A DNA stretch of 64,000 nt from assembly GCA_015058215.1 (NCBI GenBank), contig SVCU01000007.1, positions 1-64,000 of the forward strand, in the 5' to 3' direction. The DNA comes from Clostridiales bacterium. Lineage in GTDB: Bacteria; Bacillota; Clostridia; Peptostreptococcales; Anaerovoracaceae. Positions 50,905 through 61,266 of this stretch are shown here, in pieces (position 1 is the first letter of the stretch; the number at the start of each line of letters is the position of its first letter). The position numbers and the translations under genes were made by a program. Below the pieces are notes generated by a model that saw only the letters and a program-made list of their open reading frames with translations, had not been told where the DNA came from and ran no database searches.

Positions 50905-52041
50905 TTATATACGCTCTGCGGCGGAATTGCAAATATCCTGCAGGATTTCCCGGCGGATCTCTTCCAGTTTTTCAAAGTTCATGGCAGCGATGTAGAAGGC
51001 TTCCAGCCGGTCGTGCTCCGCATGGGCCGCAGCGATGCAATTCACCGCCTTCCGCACCAGTTCTTCCACCTGGGCCCTCCACTCTCTTTCCTGTTTTCGC
51101 AGCTGCAGGCCTTCCTCTCCGGCGGCCCGGCCGCAGCCTTCCCCCGTCAGATCGAACACTGCGGCCTTCCCCTGCTCCCGCAGCCGGTCGCAGAGTTCTG
51201 CCTCTTCCCGGTCTGCAAAAACGGTCACAACTGCCAGTTTTTCCTCCGGAAGGTAGAGATGCATCGCCTGCTCTGCCGGTTTCAAAGGGTTATAGAACAG
51301 TTCCGCATCGCAGCCCCGGGCCAGGGCACTTTCCGCCACGCTGTTCAGAAGCGGAGTGCAGTCTGCACCGGGCCGCACTTGAAACGCATAGACCCGCCGT
51401 GCCTGCTGCAGAAGCTCCGGAAGATAGGTGACTATGCCCTTTGGCGTAATGCCGGTAAGAAACAGTTTCCGCAGCCTGCCGCCGGCTCTGGGCATCAGGG
51501 CCTTGTGGGCCAGTTCCTCCCGCTGGATCCGGGCTGCCAGGTAATGCAGGGCGCTGCGATCCAGACAATTCAATTCTTCCAGCCCTTCGTAAAGCTTCCG
51601 GGCCGCTCCCAGATACCGGTACGCACTGCGGAAATATGCGGCGATCTGTTTCTGGGATGCCCGGATCTCTTCCCTTCTGCCCCGAAGCTTTCCCTCATCC
51701 CAGCAGACCGAAAGATCCACCATTCTGTCCACCGCGCCGGGAGAAACGGGGTCTGTAATATGGGGGGCGGTGCCGTCGATCAGAGCGATCTTCTGCTCCG
51801 GAAAGCAGACCCCGTCCAGCGAGTCGCTGTCCGAGGAACAATGCAGATATTCCGTATCCCAGCCCTTCCGCTGCAGGTCTTCCGCGATCTTCCGCAGGAA
51901 GGTGGATTTCCCCGTGCCGGGTCCCCCCTTCAGGCAGTAGAACCGATTGGCCCGGTCCAGAGGCAAAATCTCACCGTAATACGAAAAAAATCCCCCGGAA
52001 GTGTTATTTCCGGGGAAAAGATGACGCGTATTTCCGCTCAT
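50905..52041 (-). CDS. P-loop ATPase of the PRK06851 type
   Basis: This 378-residue cytoplasmic protein has a Walker A (CLKGGPGTGKSTFLRKIAED, residues about 35-54), then HCSSDSDSLDGVCFPEQKIA, a Walker-B-like IALIDGTAPH, and DPVSPGAVDRMVDLSVCWDE. The order CSSDxxSLDGV, DGTAPH, DPxxPGAVD is typical of this Bacillota family, in which the protein is usually duplicated in halves. The second half here (residues about 195-378) has KLFLTGITPKG and VTVFADREEAEL but no intact P-loop. Function is unknown; a link to sporulation has been suspected for the group. Confidence 0.75.
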   Translation of the reverse strand: MSGNTRHLFPGNNTSGGFFSYYGEILPLDRANRFYCLKGGPGTGKSTFLRKIAEDLQRKGWDTEYLHCSSDSDSLDGVCFPEQKIALIDGTAPHITDPVSPGAVDRMVDLSVCWDEGKLRGRREEIRASQKQIAAYFRSAYRYLGAARKLYEGLEELNCLDRSALHYLAARIQREELAHKALMPRAGGRLRKLFLTGITPKGIVTYLPELLQQARRVYAFQVRPGADCTPLLNSVAESALARGCDAELFYNPLKPAEQAMHLYLPEEKLAVVTVFADREEAELCDRLREQGKAAVFDLTGEGCGRAAGEEGLQLRKQEREWRAQVEELVRKAVNCIAAAHAEHDRLEAFYIAAMNFEKLEEIRREILQDICNSAAERI

Positions 52042-52121
52042 ATGCTTCTCTCCTTTTCACACCATGAAAAATACCTTCTTAGTGTATGCAGGAGAGGGCA
52101 TCCTGTTGCTTCTTTTTTGAA

Positions 52122-53003
52122 CTACCAGTCGGGATTGTCCTTCAGTTCGGCGTAGAACCGTTCCAGAAGACCGTCCATATAAGCGCCGGCATACTGCCCC
52201 CGGCGGAACTTTTCTGCGGCCTCTGCCCGCAGAGCAGCCCAGCTTTCCACTTCGTGGTTGGGGATGATAGGATAGTAGAGAACGCCGTTATCGGAGGCAG
52301 CCTTATGGTCTCCGGGGGCATCGCCCACCATCAGCACCTTATCGGGGGAGTACTTGCCTTCCATGGCCATGCGGATGCAGTCTTTCTTGGTGCCCAGTTC
52401 CTGACCGGCCACCACGGTGATGTGTTCCAGCAGACCCTGTGCGCCCCATTCGCGGACGATGGCTTCGTGGGGAGTTGCGGAAACGATGACGATGTCCGCG
52501 AACTCGGCCAGCTGGGCGAAGGCTTCCTTCACACCGGGCAGTGCAGCTACACCGTGAACGATGCGTTCGATGTTTTCATCCACTTCCGCGGACCAGCGGG
52601 CAGCGGTCTCCAGAATGGGATCCAGGTCTCCGCCCTTTTCTTCCGCATACTTCTTGATGCCGATGGCGCTGAGGCTGTCGGTCTCTTCCACCCACTTCTT
52701 CAGCGGGGTGAGATCGGGGCAGACATATCCTCTTTCCTTGGCTTCCTTGCGGTCGCCCAGAAGTTCCAGGGTGCGGATCAGTGCGGGAAAGCGATTGGCA
52801 CCGCGAGTCTTGGAGTACAGATTGACAAATTCGGCGGCTTCACGGGCATAGCGGGAAACGCTCTGCAGGCCCCAGACGTTAACGGTGGCCGGGCAGAAGC
52901 ATTCCTTGTGCTTCAGCTCCATGTTATCGAAAACGCAGCCGTCGGAATCGAAGCAGACCAGGTATTCCTTGGTGGGTTTCATGTTCAGCAAAAGTTCTTT
53001 CAT
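52122..53003 (-). CDS. HAD-superfamily hydrolase
   Basis: This 293-residue phosphatase has the HAD motifs VCFDSDGCVFDN (D-x-D, residues about 16-27), IVIVSATPHEAI (Thr/Ser of motif II), the motif III Lys in GTKKDCI and MVGDAPGDHKAA (motif IV). A helical C1-type cap covers about residues 28-150. Its substrate is unknown. It is 12 bases upstream of the GH3 gene's stop on the same strand (GH3 is encoded upstream), so both belong to one operon. AAGGGGGG precedes the ATG. Confidence 0.85.
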   Translation of the reverse strand: MKELLLNMKPTKEYLVCFDSDGCVFDNMELKHKECFCPATVNVWGLQSVSRYAREAAEFVNLYSKTRGANRFPALIRTLELLGDRKEAKERGYVCPDLTPLKKWVEETDSLSAIGIKKYAEEKGGDLDPILETAARWSAEVDENIERIVHGVAALPGVKEAFAQLAEFADIVIVSATPHEAIVREWGAQGLLEHITVVAGQELGTKKDCIRMAMEGKYSPDKVLMVGDAPGDHKAASDNGVLYYPIIPNHEVESWAALRAEAAEKFRRGQYAGAYMDGLLERFYAELKDNPDW

Positions 53004-53015
53004 GAATAGCCCCCC

Positions 53016-54791
53016 TTACATGTGAGTATCCCACATACCGCAGTAGCTGTCGATGGGATCCTGGCCCTTGAAGGCTTCGGGGCCTTCCAGCAGAGCCTCT
53101 ACCAGAGCATCCATGGTGTCGTCATTGGAATCGTAGGTGTTGATGTAGGTGCGCAGCATGGGAGCATCTGCCAGCATGGTGGGCTTGTTGACGCTGATGC
53201 CGATGACGGGCTGTTCGTGGACGTACCAGGGAATTTCACCGCCGCCCTTGCTCATGCCGAAGGCGGGATGGCCGTTGGCCACGTTGAACAGGGTGATCAC
53301 CAGGTCCTGACCGGCCACGAAATCGCTGATGGCGTTCTTGCCGGCGAAGTAAATGTTCAGATTGAAAGGCTTGCCCTGCTTCACGTCTGCCAGGATCTGA
53401 TCCAGGGGGCTGACGTAGATGAAGGCATCGAAGCCCTTTTCGATGAGGCGGTCACGCAGCTTTTCTGCGGGGGTCTTGGCACCTCTTCCCTGACCCATGG
53501 CCATGGCTGCCAGAGCGGCCATGGGGCCGTCTGCACCCTTTACCTGCACGATCATGATGCGCTTGGTCTTGGCGGGATCCAGCGGCAAAACGCCTTCGTC
53601 CTTATACTTGACCAGGGTCAGTGCGTCCTTGCTGATGGCGGGAGCCACTGCCTTGAATTCGGGATCCTGCAGCACGGCCTGCAGATCTTCTGCGGCGGGG
53701 CACAGGTCTTCCTTGGCCTTCTTGTTCAGGCCCATGGCAGCCTTCAGACCCAGGATGCGGGTCAGCGCTTCCGTCATGCGTTCTTCGCCGATGATGCCGG
53801 TCTTGTAAGCATCCAGCATGGTGGCGAAGTCTTCTTCGGGATCGTTGAAGAACAGGAACATATCGCAGCCGGCATTGATAGCCAGAGGCAGCATATCCTT
53901 GCGCTTCATACGGTTGGTCATGGCTACCATGTGGCTGGCGTCGGTGACCACCATGCCGTTGAAGCCCAGCTTGCCGCGCAGCAGATCGGTCATGACTTCC
54001 TTCTGCAGGGTAGCGGGCAGCACTTCTTCGATGGTGATTTCGGGGTTCAGTTCCTTCATGTATTCGGGCATCAGGATGTGGCCGCCCATGATGGCGGGAA
54101 GACCGCCGTCGATGAGGGTCTTATAGACATGACCATAGGTGGCCATCCACTGTTCCAGGCCGAAGTGGTTGACGTTGTTGGACATATGAGCATCGCGGTA
54201 ATCCTGGCCGTTGCCGGGGAAATGCTTGGCGCAGGCGGCAACGCCGGCGGTTTCGTGAACGCCGTCCATGAAAGCCTTACCCATGGTGGCTACCAGCTCT
54301 GCATCGTTGCCGTAAGCACGGGCCAGAACCTCTTCACATTCCCAGTTGTAGGTGATATCCACTACGGGAGCGAAGGCCATGTTGCAGCCGGTGGCAGCGA
54401 TCTGTGCGCCGGAAATGCGGCCCATAGCCTGCGCATACTCGGGCTTGCGGGTGGCACCGATCTTCACCTGGCTGGCGACGAAAGTACCGTCGGGGCAGAC
54501 ACCGTTGCCGCCCTGTTCCGGATTGCAGGCGATGAATACGGGAACCTTGGCATACTTCTGCAGAATGCGGTTCTGTTCCAGAACTTTGGCACCGGGCATA
54601 CCGTTATAGCGGCAGCCGCCCAGATGGTACTTTTCCATCAGTTCCTGCAGATAGGGTTCTTCCTGGCTGGCGGTAAGCTGCCAGAACAGCTGGCCCACCT
54701 TCTCTTCGGCGGTCATGCCGGAAATGGTGCTTTCCACCCATGCGATATCAGCGTCGCTGAGGCAATAGGGTTTTGCTTTCAAATCAACCAT
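53016..54791 (-). CDS. Glycoside hydrolase family 3 (NagZ-like beta-N-acetylhexosaminidase)
   Basis: This 591-residue protein has a GH3 N-terminal barrel (residues about 15-350) with VGQLFWQL, the NagZ-like ACAKHFPGNGQDYRDAH (His in the catalytic loop, about 186-202) and GFNGMVVTDASHM, where Asp is the nucleophile. The C-terminal domain (about 390-580) is a divergent GH3_C-type fold. There is no signal peptide, so it is cytosolic and suits muropeptide recycling. The ATG follows AAAGGAG at 7 bases. Confidence 0.88.
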   Translation of the reverse strand: MVDLKAKPYCLSDADIAWVESTISGMTAEEKVGQLFWQLTASQEEPYLQELMEKYHLGGCRYNGMPGAKVLEQNRILQKYAKVPVFIACNPEQGGNGVCPDGTFVASQVKIGATRKPEYAQAMGRISGAQIAATGCNMAFAPVVDITYNWECEEVLARAYGNDAELVATMGKAFMDGVHETAGVAACAKHFPGNGQDYRDAHMSNNVNHFGLEQWMATYGHVYKTLIDGGLPAIMGGHILMPEYMKELNPEITIEEVLPATLQKEVMTDLLRGKLGFNGMVVTDASHMVAMTNRMKRKDMLPLAINAGCDMFLFFNDPEEDFATMLDAYKTGIIGEERMTEALTRILGLKAAMGLNKKAKEDLCPAAEDLQAVLQDPEFKAVAPAISKDALTLVKYKDEGVLPLDPAKTKRIMIVQVKGADGPMAALAAMAMGQGRGAKTPAEKLRDRLIEKGFDAFIYVSPLDQILADVKQGKPFNLNIYFAGKNAISDFVAGQDLVITLFNVANGHPAFGMSKGGGEIPWYVHEQPVIGISVNKPTMLADAPMLRTYINTYDSNDDTMDALVEALLEGPEAFKGQDPIDSYCGMWDTHM

Positions 54792-54889
54792 CGTAAATCT
54801 CCTTTGACAAAATAGAATTGCGATTTTCTTGATCGTAGCACAGAATCTTCAAAAGGGCAAGGAACAGCATAAAATATTACTATTTTTGC

Positions 54890-55029
54890 TTACAAACGTC
54901 CCTGTTTTTTCACCCGTAAATAGTACCAGAAACACAGGGCGATGCCCAAAATGGTGGCAGCCGGTGCGGCGAGGAAAAAGGCGATGGCGCTGCCGATGTG
55001 CCCTGTGTAAAATCCTGTTTGCTATCCAT
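54890..55029 (-). pseudogene. Small single-helix membrane protein, frameshifted
   Basis: The ATG at 55029 has a good AAAGGAAACG site and reads MDSK. The next frame then continues with TGFYTGHIGSAIAFFLAAPAATIL (in parts TGFYTGHIGSAIAF and FLAAPAATIL) and ends LCFWYYLRVKKQGRL. A single missing A in the AAA run near 55018 splits them; restoring it gives 46 codons plus stop. The hydrophobic centre and basic tail indicate a one-pass membrane protein. Function is unknown; the gene may be dead or the base miscalled. Confidence 0.6.
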
Positions 55030-55047
55030 TTTGACTCGTTTCCTTTA

Positions 55048-55078
55048 AAAAGCCCTGAACGGGAGGTTCAGGGCTTTT
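55048..55078 (-). terminator. Terminator after DUF975 gene
   Basis: The stem AAAAGCCCTGAAC (55048-55060) pairs with GTTCAGGGCTTTT (55066-55078); a T6 run follows on the minus strand. Confidence 0.88.
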
Positions 55079-55090
55079 GCGTTTGTTTTG

Positions 55091-55963
55091 TTATTCTGCT
55101 TTGTTTTCTTCTGCAGGTGCTTCTTCAGCGGGTGCAGGTTCTGCAGGTGCTTCTGCAGCAGGTGCAGGTTCTGCGGGCGCTTCTGCGGCAGGTGCAGCCT
55201 GGGCTGCACCGTAAGCCGTTGCGGGAGCTGCCGTTCTGCGCTGCAGGTGACCGGCGGCGATTTCATAATAAGCGGTGATACTTGCCTGGGTGTAGCAGGT
55301 CAGCAGGATGGTCAGAATCAGTTCCACAGCCAGCCCCAGTTCGGGCAGGATTGTGGTGAACAGAGAGCTGATCAGTCCCAGCAGGAAGGACCAGCCGATG
55401 AAAGAAAATTCCAGGCAGAAGAGCTTTGCCTTATTTCCCTGGGTCATGACCTTGCTGCGGCGGATGGCTTCCATGACACCGATCTCGGGGTGATCGGCCA
55501 GAATGTAATAAGCCATGCTGTACCGGTAAGCGGCCACGATGCCGGGAATGACGAACAGCATCGACCACAGGAAGGTGAACAGACCGATCATAAAGGAAAG
55601 CGCAAAGGTCTTTCCGAACTTTTCAAAGCCGTAGAACACTTCCAGAGGTCTTACCTGTCTTCTGCGGAAGATCCCCATGATGAAGGACGTAAGACCGAAG
55701 GTCAGAGGTCCGCTGACCAGCAGGCTGTAAACATTGATGCCGCTCATGTAGGTGACGAATTCCGCAGGGATCTCCTCGAAATACCGGGCTGCATAAAGAG
55801 CTTCATAATCCAGGGTGTTGCTCCAGATCAGAGCGGGCACCTGCGCCAGCAGCGTGTAGAGCAAAACGCCCAGAAAAGCTGTTTTCCAATGCCCTTGAAG
55901 GGCTTTTCTGCCAAAGGCACGCAGGGTGCGGCTATCTTCCATAACAATGATGTTTTGTTGCAT
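55091..55963 (-). CDS. DUF975-family membrane protein with Pro/Ala/Glu tail
   Basis: This 290-residue protein has five or six hydrophobic segments (residues about 25-230): FLGVLLYTLLAQVPALIW, LTFGLTSFIMGIFRR, FMIGLFTFLWSMLFVIPGIVAAYRYSM (in parts FMIGLFTFLWSML and FVIPGIVAAYRYSM) and ILTILLTCYTQASITAYYE. It also carries YILADHPEIGVMEAIRRSKVM, typical of DUF975. The last about 40 residues are repeats of AEAPAEPAPA encoded by a 30-bp DNA repeat. The ATG at 55963 lies 11 bases from AGGAGG. Its role is not known. Confidence 0.85.
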   Translation of the reverse strand: MQQNIIVMEDSRTLRAFGRKALQGHWKTAFLGVLLYTLLAQVPALIWSNTLDYEALYAARYFEEIPAEFVTYMSGINVYSLLVSGPLTFGLTSFIMGIFRRRQVRPLEVFYGFEKFGKTFALSFMIGLFTFLWSMLFVIPGIVAAYRYSMAYYILADHPEIGVMEAIRRSKVMTQGNKAKLFCLEFSFIGWSFLLGLISSLFTTILPELGLAVELILTILLTCYTQASITAYYEIAAGHLQRRTAAPATAYGAAQAAPAAEAPAEPAPAAEAPAEPAPAEEAPAEENKAE

Positions 55964-56029
55964 GGTGACCAATACCTCCTTTGGTCGTCCGTTGTCGGAC
56001 ACCGAGGATATTATACTCTCTTTTTCCTG

Positions 56030-58549
<2,520 letters not shown>

Positions 58550-58564
58550 TTCGTTAACCTCCTT

Positions 58565-58654
58565 TTTGCGGACGCGCAGCGTCCGCCTTTTGCTGCCGCC
58601 TGACGGCGGCCGGTTTATGGTTTGGCGGCGCCGGATTCCGGACTCGGCGCCGCC
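58565..58654 (-). repeat. Three GC-rich hairpins in the clpB leader
   Basis: Stems are GCGGACGC/GCGTCCGC (from about 58566), GCCGCC/GGCGGC (near 58594-58609), and GGCGGCGCC (58624-58632) with GGCGCCGCC (58646-58654) around the loop GGATTCCGGACTC. The third belongs to the same loop family as 2538-2565. All lie between the promoter and the ribosome-binding site. Confidence 0.7.
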
Positions 58655-58676
58655 GCCAGTTCTTGTTCACAACTGC

Positions 58677-58703
58677 ATTATACCACAAATTTGTTTTTGT
58701 AAA
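58677..58703 (-). promoter_or_regulatory. clpB promoter
   Basis: A perfect -10 TATAAT (58682-58677, minus strand) is preceded by a weaker -35 region (TGTTTA or TTTACA, depending on spacing). Confidence 0.6.
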
Positions 58704-58711
58704 CAGAAAAA

Positions 58712-58738
58712 TTAGCACTCTCACGCCGAGAGTGCTAA
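58712..58738. promoter_or_regulatory. CIRCE element (HrcA binding site)
   Basis: The exact consensus TTAGCACTC-N9-GAGTGCTAA stands upstream of clpB. HrcA, a heat-shock repressor, binds this repeat in Bacillota. Confidence 0.95.
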
Positions 58739-58753
58739 TTTTTTATTCATACC

Positions 58754-58782
58754 TTGTTCTGCTGCGGCTTTCCCGCTATACT
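58754..58782 (+). promoter_or_regulatory. Promoter of the VanX-like gene
   Basis: A -35 TTGTTC (58754-58759) and a -10 TATACT (58777-58782) are separated by 17 bp, 35 bases upstream of the start. Confidence 0.6.
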
Positions 58783-58817
58783 GCAGGGTAGAAACATTCT
58801 ATATTGCAGGTGATCCC

Positions 58818-59705
58818 ATGAAACAGCAAACCCGTAAAACCGCATCTCTTCTTCTCGCCCTTCTTCTGCTGCTCTCCTTCACCGGCTGCAGCAGCGTCCG
58901 TCAGCAATCTTATGACGAAGGTTACGATGCCGGTTACGGTGACGGCTACGATGCCGCCGACCGGGAAACCCATCAGGAAGCCTATGATGCCGGCTACCGT
59001 CAGGGCCTTCAGGAGGGCTCCTCCGGCGATAATTCATCCAATAGCAGCGGCACTTCCGGCAGTTCCGGATCCACCGGCCCCTACGATCCTTCCGGCTTCG
59101 TGGAGGTGACCGACCTGATCCCCAATGCCATCCTGGAGCTCCGTTATTATTCCACCTACAATTTCATCGGCGACCGCATCAAAGGCTATGAAGAACCTGT
59201 GATCCTCCTGAGCCGTGAGGCTGCCGAAGCCTTGAAAAAGGTCAGCGACGACCTTCTGCAGCAGGGCTACCGCCTGAAGATCTTCGACGGCTACCGTCCC
59301 CAGACCGCAGTCAATCACTTCAAAACCTGGTCCAAGGATCTTTCGGACATCCGCATGAAGCCCTACTTCTACCCGGATCTGGATAAATCCGTCCTCTTTG
59401 TCCGCGGGTTCATCGCCTCCCGCTCCGGCCACAGCCGCGGCTCCACTGTCGACCTCACCCTTTTCGATATGAACACGGGCAAAGAAGTGGATATGGGTGC
59501 GCCCTTCGATTTCTTCGGTGAAATTTCCCACGCCCGCCGCACGGAAGGGCTGACGGAAGCCCAGATCGAAAACCGCCGCATCCTGCGGGAAGCCATGGAA
59601 AAGCACGGCTTCGAAGTTCTCAGCACCGAATGGTGGCACTTCACCCTGAAGAACGAGCCCTATCCCAGCACCTATTTCGATTTCCCCGTCCGTTCCCTGA
59701 ACTAA
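58818..59705 (+). CDS. VanX-like D-Ala-D-Ala dipeptidase, lipoprotein
   Basis: This 295-residue M15D-type zinc peptidase hydrolyses D-Ala-D-Ala. A lipoprotein signal peptide ends LLLSFTGCSS (Cys about 24), so the enzyme is probably membrane-tethered outside the cell. A linker of YDEGYDAGYGDGYDAAD repeats follows, then a Ser/Gly spacer. The catalytic domain shows DGYRPQTAVNHF, SGHSRGSTVDLTLF (His and Asp zinc ligands) and STEWWHFTLK (Glu-Trp-Trp-His). Classic VanX is cytoplasmic, so an exported form with a repeat linker is unusual and more like wall-turnover peptidases. Confidence 0.88.
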   Translation: MKQQTRKTASLLLALLLLLSFTGCSSVRQQSYDEGYDAGYGDGYDAADRETHQEAYDAGYRQGLQEGSSGDNSSNSSGTSGSSGSTGPYDPSGFVEVTDLIPNAILELRYYSTYNFIGDRIKGYEEPVILLSREAAEALKKVSDDLLQQGYRLKIFDGYRPQTAVNHFKTWSKDLSDIRMKPYFYPDLDKSVLFVRGFIASRSGHSRGSTVDLTLFDMNTGKEVDMGAPFDFFGEISHARRTEGLTEAQIENRRILREAMEKHGFEVLSTEWWHFTLKNEPYPSTYFDFPVRSLN

Positions 59706-59712
59706 AACCGGT

Positions 59713-59793
59713 CTATCTTTTCCGTAGGCTGGCGATCACCGCCCAAAGCACAACGGCCAGCATCAGGAAAAAGATGCTGCCGGTTTCCACCAA
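59713..59793 (-). pseudogene. 26-codon remnant resembling a sortase-sorting tail
   Basis: A minus-strand frame reads (L)VETG, then a hydrophobic run SIFFLMLAVVLWAVIASL, then RKR and stop. This matches the layout LPxTG-hydrophobic-basic of wall-anchored proteins, with Val in place of Pro. A stop codon precedes it and no ribosome-binding site is seen, so it may be the last piece of a lost surface-protein gene, or chance. Confidence 0.3.
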
Positions 59794-59836
59794 CTATCGG
59801 TCAACTTTCGGTTGCAGCCATAAAAAAGATCATAAA

Positions 59837-59866
59837 AAACGGCACCCCCAAGGGGTGCCGTTTCGC
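59837..59866 (-). terminator. Terminator after the M50 protease gene
   Basis: The stem AAACGGCACCCC (59837-59848) pairs with GGGGTGCCGTTT (59852-59863); a T-run follows on the minus strand. Confidence 0.85.
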
Positions 59867-60583
59867 TTACATAAAGATGTTCAGAATGGTCATGTAGAGC
59901 CAGTTGACCGCGGGGCCCAGGATCACGTCCGTAATGTCGAAGACGATCATGAACACCAGGATCAGGTAGCCGTAGCGGTACATGAACTGATGGAACTTGC
60001 TGGCCCGCAGCTCGAAGAGGTCCAGAATGACGCTGAAGCCGTCCAGAGGCGGGATGGGCAGCAGGTTGAAGACCATCAGCACCAGGTTGATGCTGACGAT
60101 ACCGCTCATCATTGTATTGATCAGGGTACCGAAATCGGAGAACATAAAGTCCGTTGCAGTCTGCACCAGCAGGACCCAAAGGCCTGTAAACACAAAGGCC
60201 AGGATCAGATTTACAGTGACACCGGCCAGGGAAACCAGCAGATGATCTCTGCGGGGCTTCTTAAAGTTGTTGGGATTGATCTCTACGGGGCGGCCCCAGC
60301 CGAAACCGACGAACAGCAGCATGACGATGCCCACGGGATCCACATGGGCGATCGGGTTCACCGTAACGCGGCCCTGCAGTCTGGGCGTATCGTCACCGCA
60401 GAGGGTTGCCACCTTGGCATGAGCAAATTCGTGGAAGGAAAGACCGATGATGATCCCGGGTAGCATCAGGACGGTATCCACTACCCACTGGCTGAAATTG
60501 CCGACCAGTGCCTGACGCAGTGCCGAAAGGACCACCATGGCGATGACCACAAGATTGATGGGATTGATGACGATTCGTTTCAA
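59867..60583 (-). CDS. Site-2-protease-type M50 peptidase
   Basis: This 238-residue intramembrane zinc protease of the YwhC/Rip type has HEFAHAKVA (HExxH, residues about 51-59), GRVTVNPIAHVDPVG, and the second-Asp motif NLLPIPPLDGFSV (about 168-180). At least five hydrophobic helices surround these. No PDZ domain is present, unlike RseP. The substrates are unknown. The gene stands alone with its own terminator. Confidence 0.9.
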   Translation of the reverse strand: MKRIVINPINLVVIAMVVLSALRQALVGNFSQWVVDTVLMLPGIIIGLSFHEFAHAKVATLCGDDTPRLQGRVTVNPIAHVDPVGIVMLLFVGFGWGRPVEINPNNFKKPRRDHLLVSLAGVTVNLILAFVFTGLWVLLVQTATDFMFSDFGTLINTMMSGIVSINLVLMVFNLLPIPPLDGFSVILDLFELRASKFHQFMYRYGYLILVFMIVFDITDVILGPAVNWLYMTILNIFM

Positions 60584-60674
60584 AAAAGTTTCCTCCTTTT
60601 CGTTCTCTCTAATGCCCCGGTGCCTTTTGAATTCACCGGTTCACAGTATTGTATCACAAAAATGGCTCTATTCC

Positions 60675-60683
60675 AATATACTG
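60675..60683 (+). promoter_or_regulatory. Possible sporulation-type -10 element
   Basis: AATATACTG with TCACA 16 bases upstream, repeating the pattern found before the Cys-rich gene at 34823. Confidence 0.35.
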
Positions 60684-60712
60684 TAGCAAAATTCTAAAAC
60701 GAGGTGACCCCT

Positions 60713-61141
60713 ATGGCAAACAACAATTCCGGATGCGGTTCCTGGCCGCATCCCATCCTTCCTCCTCAGTATGTGTGTACGGACCTCTACACCGTAAAAG
60801 CCGGCGATACCCTCTACAGCATCTCCCAGCAGTACGGTGTACCCGTGGCCATTCTGATGCAGGCCAACCGGATCCTGAACCCCTATAACCTGACCGTCGG
60901 CCAGCGGATCTGCATCCCCGGCCCCATGCCCCAGGAACCGGTCTGCCGCGGCACTCTTTATACCGTGCAGCCCGGCGATTCCCTGTACATGATCTCCCGC
61001 AAATTCGGTCTCACCCTGGATGCGGTGCTGGTGGCGAACCCCGGCCTGGATCCCTATAACCTGCGGGTGGGTATGCGGCTCTGCCTGCCCATCCACAGCC
61101 CGGAGACTCCGGTGCCTCTGCAGAATGAGGAACAGCGCTGA
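60713..61141 (+). CDS. Two-LysM protein, possibly spore-associated
   Basis: This 142-residue protein has no signal peptide. Two LysM domains bind glycan strands: residues about 25-68 (LYTVKAGDTLYSISQQYGVPV, in parts LYTVKAGDTLYSIS and QQYGVPV, to LTVGQRICIPG) and 81-124 (LYTVQPGDSLYMISRKFGL to LRVGMRLCLP). Cys residues flank each domain. The lack of an export signal suggests placement from inside, such as onto a developing spore (SafA-like), which is inference. GAGGTGA stands before the ATG at 60713, and a non-sigma-A-like promoter is upstream. Confidence 0.82.
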   Translation: MANNNSGCGSWPHPILPPQYVCTDLYTVKAGDTLYSISQQYGVPVAILMQANRILNPYNLTVGQRICIPGPMPQEPVCRGTLYTVQPGDSLYMISRKFGLTLDAVLVANPGLDPYNLRVGMRLCLPIHSPETPVPLQNEEQR

Positions 61142-61192
61142 GGCTGCATTGTCCGGCAGAATGTACAGCGTCTGCCTCCCTTCTCCGCAAAG

Positions 61193-61231
61193 AAAAAGCG
61201 CGCCCTCCCCTGCGGGTGGCGCGCTTTTTGT
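61193..61231. terminator. Terminator between LysM gene and fba
   Basis: The stem AAAAAGCGCGCC (61193-61204) pairs with GGCGCGCTTTTT (61218-61229) and serves both converging transcripts. Confidence 0.88.
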
Positions 61232-61266
61232 GTTTACATTGTGTTCTTTGTGCTTTCAGCAGAAAC

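Noticed and set aside
53022..54815. A 597-codon plus-strand frame opposite the GH3 gene
   Set aside because: Antisense to a gene with clear GH3 motifs; the composition is Gly/His/Val-rich without a fold.
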